Positions 15,169 to 23,369 of a stretch of DNA of 32,387 nt are shown here, one piece after another. Position 1 is the stretch's first letter, and each line of letters starts with the position of its first letter. The DNA is from JBFISM01 sp041608535 (GTDB taxonomy: Bacteria; Actinomycetota; Acidimicrobiia; Spongiisociales; UBA5794), in assembly GCA_041608535.1 (NCBI GenBank), contig JBFISM010000026.1, forward strand, positions 1-32,387. The letters are read 5' to 3'. Position numbers and translations under genes: made by a program. The notes below the pieces were generated by a model that worked only from the letters and a program-made list of their open reading frames with translations, was not told the origin of the DNA and searched no databases.

Positions 15169-15360
15169 ATGGAGACCAAGTACCTGGAAATGGAGACCGA
15201 GGAGAGCGCCAGGTTGCGCACGAGCACACTCGATCCTGAGATCGCACGGGCCGAGCACCTGCTCGAGGAGGCAGGCATCGGTTTCACCGAGGTTGCCCGC
15301 TGCCCTGCCGCCTCATGCGAGGTGTGCGACCCCCCGGCGACGCTGGGCGCAGCCGCCTGA
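15169..15360 (+). CDS. small uncharacterised cysteine-containing protein (63 aa)
   Basis: The 63-residue protein begins METKYLEMETEESARLRTST, continues LDPEIARAEHLLEEAGIGFTEV and ends ARCPAASCEVCDPPATLGAAA. A predicted helix (DPEIARAEHLLEEAG) is followed by C-x4-C-x2-C, which could bind zinc or an Fe-S centre or be redox active, though three cysteines alone do not prove it. No family is recognised. The start is supported by TACGGT 7 nt upstream, part of a promoter shared with the HNH gene at 1115. It may respond to the same signal as that endonuclease. Confidence 0.6.
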   Translation: METKYLEMETEESARLRTSTLDPEIARAEHLLEEAGIGFTEVARCPAASCEVCDPPATLGAAA

Positions 15361-15527
15361 GCCGGCCCCGCCCTTGGAGGCGACGACGGCACCGGCGGCC
15401 ACTCGTCACGGGCGACCACCATCGCGCCCCGCAGGCCACGTGGGAACCCGCTGGCCGCCATGCCTGAGCGAAGCGACGCAACATCGACCACGAGCGCAGT
15501 ATTGCCGTCGGCCTCGGGCGGTATTGC

Positions 15528-15533
15528 TAGGTT
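15528..15533 (+). promoter_or_regulatory. -10 hexamer TAGGTT and long leader of the STAS gene
   Basis: TAGGTT lies in the 273-nt gap 15361-15633, which otherwise shows no supported gene. It would give a leader of about 95 nt before GTG 15634, which has GGAGGG (15624-15629) at 4 nt. Confidence 0.4.
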
Positions 15534-15633
15534 GACCGCCACATCACAGGCGCAACGACCCGGTTGCACTGAACGCAGCAGGTCGTGGGACCCGCGGTAG
15601 CCGCCGGTCCACACCGCACAAACGGAGGGTGTC

Positions 15634-15969
15634 GTGGAGCTCAAGATCACCGAGACCGACGGCCCCGGTGGGTGGCGCATCATCACCACCGAGGGCGAGA
15701 TCGATCTGGCGACCGCACCTCAACTGGACGGAGCATTCGAGGGGACGATCACCTCCGGATACGACCGCATCGCCATCGACCTCCGGACCGTGTCTTTCAT
15801 GGACTCAACGGGCTTGCGCTCGCTGATCGCCGCCCACCGCCGCCTCGAAGCCGATGCGCGCCGTCTGGCCATCATTGCGGATGACGGGCCCGCCCGCAGG
15901 CTGCTCGAGGTCGCCGGAGTGATCGACGTGCTCCACGTCGTGGCATCTCCAGATGGGCTGGCCACCTGA
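15634..15969 (+). CDS. STAS-domain anti-sigma factor antagonist
   Basis: The 111-residue STAS protein has the family pattern ITTEGEIDLATAPQLD (strand and helix 1) and AIDLRTVSFMDSTGLRSL, where S58 in DSTGL is the serine that the partner anti-sigma kinase phosphorylates. When dephosphorylated it binds the anti-sigma factor and frees the sigma factor. The convergent gene 15 nt away encodes a PP2C-type phosphatase, which is the expected activator. No RsbW-like kinase or sigma factor is in the window, so the full switch must lie elsewhere. GTG 15634 is fixed by GGAGGG just upstream. Confidence 0.88.
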   Translation: MELKITETDGPGGWRIITTEGEIDLATAPQLDGAFEGTITSGYDRIAIDLRTVSFMDSTGLRSLIAAHRRLEADARRLAIIADDGPARRLLEVAGVIDVLHVVASPDGLAT

Positions 15970-15984
15970 GTCAGTCGGAGCAGC

Positions 15985-18126
15985 TCAACCAGGCGCGGGA
16001 GGGCCCCCGATCACCAGGATGGTTGCGTCGTCGTCCGCCTCCACGGCCTGGCCGAGCACGCTGTCGGCAACCTCTTCGACCACCGGTCGGACACCGGACA
16101 ACCCCTCGGTGAGCAAGCGCAGCGACTCGTCGATGTGGCGGTCGCGACGCTCGATCACGCCATCGGTGTAGAGCACGAGACAGGTGTCTTCCCCAAGCGT
16201 GAGGGTGTGCGTCGGCGGTCCGCCGCCGATTCCCAAAGGAGTCCCGATCTGCATCTCGACGAGATGTGCTCCGTTCCGTCCCACGAGCACCGGAGGGAGA
16301 TGCCCCGAAGAGGTCACCTCCACCTGCGATGATCCCGGGCGGACCGAGGCGCACAGCACGGTGGAACACAGCGCAGTCGTGTCGATCTCCGCGACCCCGG
16401 ACAGCACGCCGAGCGCTTCGGCCGGCTTTCTCCCCTCCATCAACAAGATGCGCAAGGAGTGACGGAGCTGAGCCATCGTGGCGACGGCCTCCAAGCCACG
16501 CCCGACGACGTCGCCGATGACATAGACCTGGTCACCATCGGGGGAATCGATGACGTCGTACCAGTCTCCACCGATGGCGCCGACACCCGACGCCCGATAG
16601 CGCACGGCGGCCGGCACCCCACTACGCCCCACCAGCGGAGGTGGCGCCAGCGCCGCCTGCAGAGTCTCGGCGACCGAGCGATTGCGCTCGAAGAGCAGAC
16701 CACGTTCGATGGCCAGCGCAACATGCTGGGTGAGCGCAGCTACGAGGGTGCGATCGTCGGAGCCGAAGCTGCGAGAATCGTTGTACACGAAACCGATGGC
16801 GCCGACGAGCCCGCCGGAGGTGCGTAACGGCGCCGCCACATACGCACCCGGTACCGAGTTTCGCATCACATCGCCGAGATTCGGATACCGCTCCAGCAGC
16901 TCCTCGACGTTCCCGCAGTACACAGTGACCCCTGCGGTCGCTGCCTCCTTGAGCGGGGCTGGCTCATTGAGCGCGGCTTCGAAATGCTCCAGACGCTGCG
17001 GCGTATACCCGGTGTGCGCCACGATCTCGAGTTTTGCGTCGCGGAGCATCACCACCGCTCCCCGATCGGCGCCCAGCGCCCCGACCCCGCTTTCGATCGC
17101 TGCCTTCGCCACTGCATCCACGTCTGCAGCCCGCGACAGCTTCGTGACCACCTCGTTGATCGCTCGCAACCGAGTGGACGACCGCTCTGCTCGCCGGTGC
17201 GCCGCGACCGCCTGCTCATGCAGACGTGCGTTGTCGAGCGCCAGCGCAGCATGGCGGGCGAACTCCTCGGCAAAAGTCTTGTCGGCCGCAGTGAAGCGAT
17301 GCTGGGACTCGGCCGAGACCAGCGTGAGCAGCGCAACGACCTCCTGGCGAATGTTGATCGGTACGGTGAGCGCCGAGGCGAGTCCAAGTGACCGCAGGAT
17401 CTCGAGGTGCTCATCGTCGACCGCAGCTTCCGCGAGCAACTCGTCCGTGATCTCGTCGATGATCAGTGCTTCGCCGGTCTCGATCACGACACGGGCGACG
17501 TCGCTGGGCTCCGGGTCCGGCGGGTACTCCTGCTGCAAGCGATCCACCATCTCGAGCATCGCCGGATCCCTGTGGGCAATGGCGACTGTGCGTATCTGGC
17601 CGTCCTCGACCATCTGCAACGAACACCAATCGGCAAGCTCGGCAACCAGGAGGTTGGCCACCTTGTGGAGAGTCTCCTCGACCTCGAGCGACGAGGCGAG
17701 GATCTCAGCGGCTTGCACGAGGAACCGGTGCTGATCGGCTTCACGTTTGCGGTCGGTGATCTCGGTGACGACACCAACGATCCGCACCGTGACCCCGGCA
17801 TCGTCCGTGATCGCATGGCCCCGACCGTTGAGCCAGTGCACCGACCCGTCCCGCCACGTCACCCGAAAGTCGAACTCGTAATCATCGCCATGAGTGAGCG
17901 CGCGCTCCACCGCAGCGACCACGGTCGGCCGGTCGTCGGGATGGACGAGCTCGAGGAAATCCTCGTACGACACCGGCTCGAAGCCCCGCTCATTTCCGTA
18001 CAAGGGACCGGTGTTACGAGACCAGCGGATGGTGTTGGTGGCGACGTCCCAGCCCCAAGCGCCGGTTCCTGTGCCCTCGAGCGCATCGAGCACCTCGAGG
18101 AACGAACTCAAATTCGCTGTACGCAT
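15985..18126 (-). CDS. PAS-GAF-GAF PP2C-type (SpoIIE/RsbU) serine phosphatase
   Basis: The 713-residue cytoplasmic protein has a PAS domain (about 5-135, WGWDVATNTIRWSRN, HPDDRPTV, FRVTWRDGSVHWLNGRGHAI), two GAF domains (about 140-310 and 320-485) and a C-terminal SpoIIE phosphatase domain. Motifs of the last are GAIGGDWYDVI, VIGDVVGRGLEAVATMAQLR, LYTDGVIERRD and EADDDATILV, which carry the metal-binding aspartates. Such proteins dephosphorylate STAS antagonists in response to signals sensed by PAS/GAF. ATG 18126 was chosen because the next upstream ATG (18348) would run 98 nt into argH and add an Arg/Pro-rich tail unlike the family. It converges on the STAS gene. Confidence 0.9.
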   Translation of the reverse strand: MRTANLSSFLEVLDALEGTGTGAWGWDVATNTIRWSRNTGPLYGNERGFEPVSYEDFLELVHPDDRPTVVAAVERALTHGDDYEFDFRVTWRDGSVHWLNGRGHAITDDAGVTVRIVGVVTEITDRKREADQHRFLVQAAEILASSLEVEETLHKVANLLVAELADWCSLQMVEDGQIRTVAIAHRDPAMLEMVDRLQQEYPPDPEPSDVARVVIETGEALIIDEITDELLAEAAVDDEHLEILRSLGLASALTVPINIRQEVVALLTLVSAESQHRFTAADKTFAEEFARHAALALDNARLHEQAVAAHRRAERSSTRLRAINEVVTKLSRAADVDAVAKAAIESGVGALGADRGAVVMLRDAKLEIVAHTGYTPQRLEHFEAALNEPAPLKEAATAGVTVYCGNVEELLERYPNLGDVMRNSVPGAYVAAPLRTSGGLVGAIGFVYNDSRSFGSDDRTLVAALTQHVALAIERGLLFERNRSVAETLQAALAPPPLVGRSGVPAAVRYRASGVGAIGGDWYDVIDSPDGDQVYVIGDVVGRGLEAVATMAQLRHSLRILLMEGRKPAEALGVLSGVAEIDTTALCSTVLCASVRPGSSQVEVTSSGHLPPVLVGRNGAHLVEMQIGTPLGIGGGPPTHTLTLGEDTCLVLYTDGVIERRDRHIDESLRLLTEGLSGVRPVVEEVADSVLGQAVEADDDATILVIGGPPAPG

Positions 18127-18184
18127 GCCTTCTCGCTGGGGGCGATTCGACGCCCACGGGGGCTCCGAAGACGGCTGAGCCGCA

Positions 18185-18190
18185 ACGATA
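18185..18190 (-). promoter_or_regulatory. possible -10 TATCGT for the phosphatase
   Basis: TATCGT on the minus strand, in the 124-nt gap between argH and the phosphatase, would give a leader of about 50 nt. Read-through from the arg operon is also possible. Confidence 0.3.
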
Positions 18191-18250
18191 CCGGATCCAC
18201 CCCGCAAGCGACACCGAAACCGCTGTGCCGCCGTGGCGAGTCGCGGCCGC

Positions 18251-19618
18251 TCAGGCGAGATACGTCCGAAGCTGCTCGAGCTGGCTGTGGACTGAGGAAG
18301 GCGAGCCGCCCCCGGGGGACACTCTCGCGGCCACCGAGCCGCTTGCATCTATGCAGCGGAGGTCGTCGGGTTCGAAACCGACGTGCGCAGCGGTGAGCTC
18401 GGCGACCGTCACCGAATCCAAGGCGCGACCCTCGCCGACCAGACGGGTCGCCAGGGCACCGACCGCAGCATGTGCCTCGCGAAAGGGCACGCCTCGGCCG
18501 ACCAACGTTTCGGCGAGGTCGAGCGCAGTCACCCAAGCCGTCGGCGGCGCCGGGTGGAAGGTGGCCGTGGCAACCATCCCGGCCAGCGCCTCGAGTGCGA
18601 GTGACAAGGTGTCATCGGCGTGAAAGACGCTCCGCTTGTCCTCCTGGAGATCGCGGTTGTAGGCGAGCGGGAGGCCCTTCTGCACGGCGAGCAACGCCAT
18701 GACATCGCCCAGCACCGACGCCGCCTTGCCACGAACCAGCTCGGCTATGTCGGGGTTCTTCTTGTGCGGCAGGGCTGAGGAACCCGTGGTGTGGCTGTCG
18801 GCAAAGGTCACCCAGCCGAACTCCGAGGTGGACCACAGCACGAGCTCTTCGGCGAGCCGCGACAAGTGCACCATGCACTGCGCAACCACGAAGACGTACT
18901 CGGAGGCGAAATCACGCGATGCCACCGCATCGATCGAGTTGTCGAAGTACCTGGGGAAACCAACCCTCTCGGCAACTCGTGCCGGGTCGAGCGGCAACGA
19001 ACTGCCGGCGCCGGCCCCGGCGCCGAGTGGTGACACTTCGAGGCGTACGATGGCCTGCTCCAACCGCTCCTTGTCGCGCAGCAACATCCATGCGTATGCC
19101 AAGAACTGATGCCCCAGCGGCACCGCCTGCGCCTGCTGCAGATGGGTGTATGCAGCAACGATCGAATCAGCGTGCTGTTCGGCGACGTCGGCCAGGATCG
19201 CGATCATCTCACGGAGTTGCTCGATCCGCTGCCGACCCGCGGATGCGAGGTACAACCGCAAGTCAAAGGCAACCTGGTCGTTGCGGGAGCGGCCGGTGTG
19301 GAGCTTGCCGGCTACCGGGCCGATGAGCTCACCAAGACGACGTTCCACGGCCGTGTGCACGTCCTCGTCTCCGGGCTCGAAGTCGAACGCACCCGCGGCT
19401 GCCTCGGCGGCGATGGCATCCAGCCCTGATCTGAGGGCGTCGTGCTCGGCGGCGTCGAGCAAACCGACGTCCCTGAGCATCGCCACGTGCGCCTGCGAGC
19501 CGGCGACATCGACGGCGAGAAGCCGTCGATCCGATGTGTCCACCGTGAAGCGCCACAGCGCATCCGCAGGTGCCTCCTCGAACCTGCCACCCCAGAGCCT
19601 GCCGTCCGGCCCGCTCAC
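18251..19618 (-). CDS. argH: argininosuccinate lyase
   Basis: The 455-residue protein carries the aspartase/fumarase-superfamily features of ArgH: LWGGRF at the start, LHTGRSRNDQVAFDLRLY (106-123), THLQQAQ with the catalytic H159, and TTGSSALPHKKNPD (277-290), whose flexible loop holds the catalytic serine (S281). It splits argininosuccinate into arginine and fumarate, the last step of arginine synthesis. GTG 19618 was chosen because it starts 4 nt after the argG stop and gives the usual N-terminus; a longer in-frame reading to 19720 lies inside argG. It is the last gene of the operon. Confidence 0.96.
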   Translation of the reverse strand: MSGPDGRLWGGRFEEAPADALWRFTVDTSDRRLLAVDVAGSQAHVAMLRDVGLLDAAEHDALRSGLDAIAAEAAAGAFDFEPGDEDVHTAVERRLGELIGPVAGKLHTGRSRNDQVAFDLRLYLASAGRQRIEQLREMIAILADVAEQHADSIVAAYTHLQQAQAVPLGHQFLAYAWMLLRDKERLEQAIVRLEVSPLGAGAGAGSSLPLDPARVAERVGFPRYFDNSIDAVASRDFASEYVFVVAQCMVHLSRLAEELVLWSTSEFGWVTFADSHTTGSSALPHKKNPDIAELVRGKAASVLGDVMALLAVQKGLPLAYNRDLQEDKRSVFHADDTLSLALEALAGMVATATFHPAPPTAWVTALDLAETLVGRGVPFREAHAAVGALATRLVGEGRALDSVTVAELTAAHVGFEPDDLRCIDASGSVAARVSPGGGSPSSVHSQLEQLRTYLA

Positions 19619-19622
19619 GGCG

Positions 19623-20843
19623 TTATTCGCCGCCGCCGACACGTTGCTCGGCAAAACTGCGCAGCCGCAGCGACTGGAGGCGGATGAACCCCGCAGCGTC
19701 TCCTTGGTTGTAGACATCATCGGCCTCGAAGGTGACCGTGGCCTCGTCGTACAGCGAGTCGTCCGATCGCCGCCCTTCGACGATCACGTTGCCCTTGTAC
19801 AACTTGAGCCGCGCCTCCCCGGAGACTCGCTCCTGGATCGAGTCCATGAAGTCCTGTAGCGCCTGCCGTTCTGGAGCGAACCAGAAGCCGTTGTACACCA
19901 TCTCCGCATACCGGGGCGCCAGCTCGTCGCGAAGATGGGCCACCTCACGATCGAGCGTGATGGACTCCACGGCGCGATGCGCATGGTGCAGGATCGTCCC
20001 ACCAGGAGTCTCGTAGACACCACGGCTCTTCATCCCGACAAAGCGGTTCTCCACGATGTCGATCCTGCCCACGCCATGCCGCCCACCGATCTCGTTGAGC
20101 GTTCGCAGCAGATCGGCGGGTCCCAACGACCGACCGTTCACGGTCACCGGATTGCCGTGCTCGAAGCCCACCACGACCTCTTCGACCACATCGTCCGCTT
20201 CCCAAGGGTCGATCGTCATGTGGAACATGCCCTTGGGTGGCGCCTCCCAAGGATCTTCGAGCACGCCACCCTCGTACGAGATGTGCAGCAGATTGGCGTC
20301 CACCGAGTACGGCTTGTCCGGGGTCACCGGCACCGGGATCCCGTGCGCCTCCGCGTAGGCGACACAGTCGGCCCGTCCCCGCAGGTCCCACTCGCGCCAA
20401 GGTGCGATCACCTTGAGGTCCGGCTTGAGCGCATACGCAGACAGCTCGAAGCGGACTTGATCGTTGCCCTTCCCCGTGGCGCCGTGGGCGATCGCTTCAG
20501 CACCACAGCGCTCTGCGGCGCGCACCAGTCCCTGGGAGATGACCGGGCGCGCCAGGGAGGTGCCGAGGAGGTAGTAACCCTCGTACACGGCATTGGCTCG
20601 AAGGGCGGGGAACACGAAGTCCCTGACGAACTCCTCCTGGAGATCCTCGGCGATCGCCTCCACGGCCCCGGTGGCGAGTGCCTTCTCCCTTGCCTCGCTC
20701 GCCTCCTCGCCCTGACCGACGTCCGCGGTGTAGGCGACCACCTCGGCGCCGTACTCCTCCTGGATCCAGCGCAAGATCACCGAGGTGTCGAGTCCACCGC
20801 TGTACGCCAACACCACCTTTTTGATGTCACCACGCTGGTTCAC
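19623..20843 (-). CDS. argG: argininosuccinate synthase
   Basis: The 406-residue enzyme joins citrulline and aspartate at the cost of ATP. The N-type ATP pyrophosphatase loop AYSGGLDTS is at residues 13-21. Other family motifs seen are TADVGQGEE, HGATGKGNDQVRFE, SVDANLLHISYEGG and ETPGGTILHHAHRAVESITLDRE. Length is normal. GTG 20843 overlaps the argR stop by 3 bases (GTGA), implying coupled translation. Confidence 0.97.
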   Translation of the reverse strand: MNQRGDIKKVVLAYSGGLDTSVILRWIQEEYGAEVVAYTADVGQGEEASEAREKALATGAVEAIAEDLQEEFVRDFVFPALRANAVYEGYYLLGTSLARPVISQGLVRAAERCGAEAIAHGATGKGNDQVRFELSAYALKPDLKVIAPWREWDLRGRADCVAYAEAHGIPVPVTPDKPYSVDANLLHISYEGGVLEDPWEAPPKGMFHMTIDPWEADDVVEEVVVGFEHGNPVTVNGRSLGPADLLRTLNEIGGRHGVGRIDIVENRFVGMKSRGVYETPGGTILHHAHRAVESITLDREVAHLRDELAPRYAEMVYNGFWFAPERQALQDFMDSIQERVSGEARLKLYKGNVIVEGRRSDDSLYDEATVTFEADDVYNQGDAAGFIRLQSLRLRSFAEQRVGGGE

Positions 20844-21310
20844 CGCTGCACTCCGATCCGATCCAGCTCGGCGAGCAATCCACGCCCACCTTGTTCTTCC
20901 GTACCAACGATGAGCAAGGTGTCGTCGCCCGCCACCGTGCCGAGCATGCCTGCGAGCTGGGCGCGGTCGATGGCACCGGCGACCACGTGGGCCGCCCCAG
21001 GTCGGGTGCGGATGACGAGCACGTTGAGGGAAGCCTGCATGTCCGTCACGAACTCGTCGATGATCCTCGCCATCTCACTGGCGCTTCCCTCCGGCGCATC
21101 GATGCCGGAGGGCACTTCATACCGCAGGCCGCCGTTCCCGGTGCGTACTTTGACGGCGCCGATGGCGTCGAGGTCCCGGGATACCGTCGCCTGGGTGACG
21201 TGGTATCCGTCCTGACGCAGCAGGTCGACGAGCTCGCCCTGCGACTGGATCGGCACGGCCTCGATCATGCGGCGCACCAGCCGCCGCCTCGTTGCGATGC
21301 TCCGGTTCAT
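20840..21310 (-). CDS. argR: arginine repressor ArgR
   Basis: The 156-residue protein has the ArgR two-domain layout: a winged-helix DNA-binding domain (1-70, recognition segment TQATVSRDL at 39-47) and a C-terminal hexamerisation and arginine-binding domain with the GDD motif (128-130). It represses arginine synthesis when arginine is plentiful. ATG 21310 overlaps the argB stop (ATGA); an in-frame reading extended to 21439 lies inside argB and is not family-like. The operator is probably the ARG-type box upstream of argC. Confidence 0.95.
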   Translation of the reverse strand: MNRSIATRRRLVRRMIEAVPIQSQGELVDLLRQDGYHVTQATVSRDLDAIGAVKVRTGNGGLRYEVPSGIDAPEGSASEMARIIDEFVTDMQASLNVLVIRTRPGAAHVVAGAIDRAQLAGMLGTVAGDDTLLIVGTEEQGGRGLLAELDRIGVQR

Positions 21311-22212
21311 GTCTCTTCCTTCAACGTGACCATGGTCCCAATCCCATCGGGGGTGAAGATCTCGAGCAACACGGCGTGTTGCACCCTTCCATCGAGGATG
21401 TGCACCCGTTCCACACCGCCCCGCAGCGCGGTGGCGCACGACCTGAGCTTGGGCAGCATGCCCGCCGAGACGGACCCCGATGCGATGATGCTCTCCAGCT
21501 CGTCGACGTCGATACGAGAGATCAACGAATCGTCGTCGCCGAGATCGCGATACAGACCCTCGACGTCGGTGAGGTACACCAACTTGCGTGCGCCGATGGC
21601 GGTGGCGAGCGCCGCTGCTGCCGTGTCCGCATTGATGTTGTACACCTGACCGTCCTCGCCACGAGCCAGCGGAGCGACCACGGGCACGAATCCACCGTCC
21701 TGCAGACCGAAGATCACGGACGGATCGACCTTCGCTACCTCGCCCACGAACCCGAGCCGCTCATCTGCAGGGTGCGCCACGAACAGGTTGCCATCCAGAC
21801 CATTGAGCCCGGTCGCCACCGAGCCGTGTCCGTTCATCAGCCGTACGATGTCCGGGTTGATCTCGCCCGCCAGGGTCGACTGCACCACTCGAATCGTCTC
21901 CGCATCGGTCACCCTGAGCCCGTCCACGAATTGCGGTTCGATGCCGCGCTGTCCCATTGCCCGGGAGATGTGCGGTCCCCCTCCGTGCACGATGACCGGA
22001 CGGATTCCAACCCAGTGCAGCAGCGCAACGTCGTCGGCGAAGCTGGCTCGCAGGTCTTCGTCGACCATCGCCGAGCCGCCGTACTTGATGACCACGGTCG
22101 TATGGCGGAATCGCTTGATGAACGGCAGCGCTTCGGAGAAGATGCGCGCCTTGCCCATTGAGTTGGCGATCCGAGACTTCGCCGGCGACGGCGTGGTGTG
22201 CCCGGTGGCCAT
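21307..22212 (-). CDS. argB: acetylglutamate kinase
   Basis: The 301-residue amino-acid kinase has KYGGSAMVDEDL (from K43, phosphate-binding), VIVHGGGPHISRAMGQRGI (substrate loop), NINADTAAAALATAIGARKLVYLTDVEGLY and GMLPKLRSCATALRGGVERVHILDG. It phosphorylates N-acetylglutamate. The N-terminal helix before residue 40 suggests the hexameric, arginine-inhibited form, but feedback inhibition is inferred. ATG 22212 overlaps the argJ stop (ATGA). Next in the operon is argR; argD and argF, usual here, are missing. Confidence 0.96.
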   Translation of the reverse strand: MATGHTTPSPAKSRIANSMGKARIFSEALPFIKRFRHTTVVIKYGGSAMVDEDLRASFADDVALLHWVGIRPVIVHGGGPHISRAMGQRGIEPQFVDGLRVTDAETIRVVQSTLAGEINPDIVRLMNGHGSVATGLNGLDGNLFVAHPADERLGFVGEVAKVDPSVIFGLQDGGFVPVVAPLARGEDGQVYNINADTAAAALATAIGARKLVYLTDVEGLYRDLGDDDSLISRIDVDELESIIASGSVSAGMLPKLRSCATALRGGVERVHILDGRVQHAVLLEIFTPDGIGTMVTLKEET

Positions 22213-23369
22213 CAGCTGCGCTCGCCGTTGAACACGGCGTAGTCGGGGGTCAGGTCGGTGGTGAGGATGGTCGCGCTTCCCGGACCGTCGCCGACGCAAA
22301 CCTCGATGGCAAAGTCTCCTCTCGCCAGCTCGGCGGCAAGCGCATCCTCGTCGAACGAAACCCCCTCGCCGTGCGACGTCACCTTCACTCCCTGCCACAC
22401 GATGTCAACACCATCCGGGTCGTAGGTCTCATCGCTCGTCCCGAGTGCGCCGAGGATGCGGCCCCAGTTCGGGTCACCGCCGTAGAACGAGGCACGCACC
22501 AGCGCGGAATCGGCAATCGTCCGTCCCAGGTTGCGCGCTGCGGTGTCCGAAGCTGCGCCGATCAGGTCGATGGTCACCACCCGCGACGCACCCTCGGCGT
22601 CGGCGGCGATTTGGGCCGCCAGCTCGCCGCAAACGACCCGGAGCGCTTCTCCGAGCTCATCGGGCTCCGGGGCGGCTCCAGAAGACCCCGACGCCATCAG
22701 GACCACCGCGTCGTTGGTCGACTCGCAGCCGTCGACATCGAGCGAGTTGAACGTGGCATCGACGGCCGGTTGCAGCCGGGCACCGAGTCCGTCCGCGGCG
22801 ACGACGGCATCCGTCGTGATGACTGCGAGCATGGTGGCCATACCGGGGCGCACCATGCCGGCGCCCTTGGCCATGCCACCCACGCTGTAGCCGTTCCCTC
22901 GAAACTGTGCGGTCTTGGGCCGCGTATCCGTGGTGAGGATCGCTGCTGCGGCGTCACCGCCCCCACTGGGCCGCAGGGCGGAAACCGCACTACGGCATCC
23001 TGCTTCCACGACGGTCTCATCGAGCCGGCTCCCGATGGTGCCCGTCGAGCACACGACGATCTCGCTGTGCCGGCATCCGAGCGCATCGGCGGTGACCTGC
23101 GCCATCCGTGTGGCCACCCGCAGCCCTTGCTGCCCCGTGGCGGCGTTGGCGCTTCCCGAATTCACCACGACCGCTCGCAGCGCAGGATCGGAGGCCATCG
23201 CGCGCCGGCTCACCACCACCGGGGCCGCAGCTGCCCGATTCGCCGTGAACACGGCCGCTCCCGTCGTTCCGGGGGGACCCGCGACCACCGCCAGATCGAG
23301 GGCGCCGTGGGCCTTGATGCCGGCGGCGATGCCTGCTGCGGTGAATCCTGCCGCCGCAGTGACGCTCAC
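22212..23369 (-). CDS. argJ: bifunctional glutamate N-acetyltransferase / ornithine acetyltransferase
   Basis: The 385-residue protein has the self-cleaving ArgJ site KGAGMVRPGMATML, in which T179 is the nucleophile freed by cleavage between alpha and beta chains. NSGSANAATG (70-79) and the C-terminal DPNWGRI are also present. It recycles the acetyl group from N-acetylornithine to glutamate and may also make acetylglutamate from acetyl-CoA. GTG 23369 overlaps the argC stop (GTGA). An in-frame reading to 23432 lies inside argC. Confidence 0.96.
   Translation of the reverse strand: MSVTAAAGFTAAGIAAGIKAHGALDLAVVAGPPGTTGAAVFTANRAAAAPVVVSRRAMASDPALRAVVVNSGSANAATGQQGLRVATRMAQVTADALGCRHSEIVVCSTGTIGSRLDETVVEAGCRSAVSALRPSGGGDAAAAILTTDTRPKTAQFRGNGYSVGGMAKGAGMVRPGMATMLAVITTDAVVAADGLGARLQPAVDATFNSLDVDGCESTNDAVVLMASGSSGAAPEPDELGEALRVVCGELAAQIAADAEGASRVVTIDLIGAASDTAARNLGRTIADSALVRASFYGGDPNWGRILGALGTSDETYDPDGVDIVWQGVKVTSHGEGVSFDEDALAAELARGDFAIEVCVGDGPGSATILTTDLTPDYAVFNGERS

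Noticed and set aside
15165..15689. 174-codon minus-strand frame across the 15361-15633 gap
   Set aside because: Antisense to two plus-strand genes, no family match; the gap holds a promoter for the STAS gene.
18127..18348. N-terminal extension of the PP2C phosphatase
   Set aside because: Would overlap argH and add an Arg/Pro-rich segment before the PAS domain; start set at 18126.
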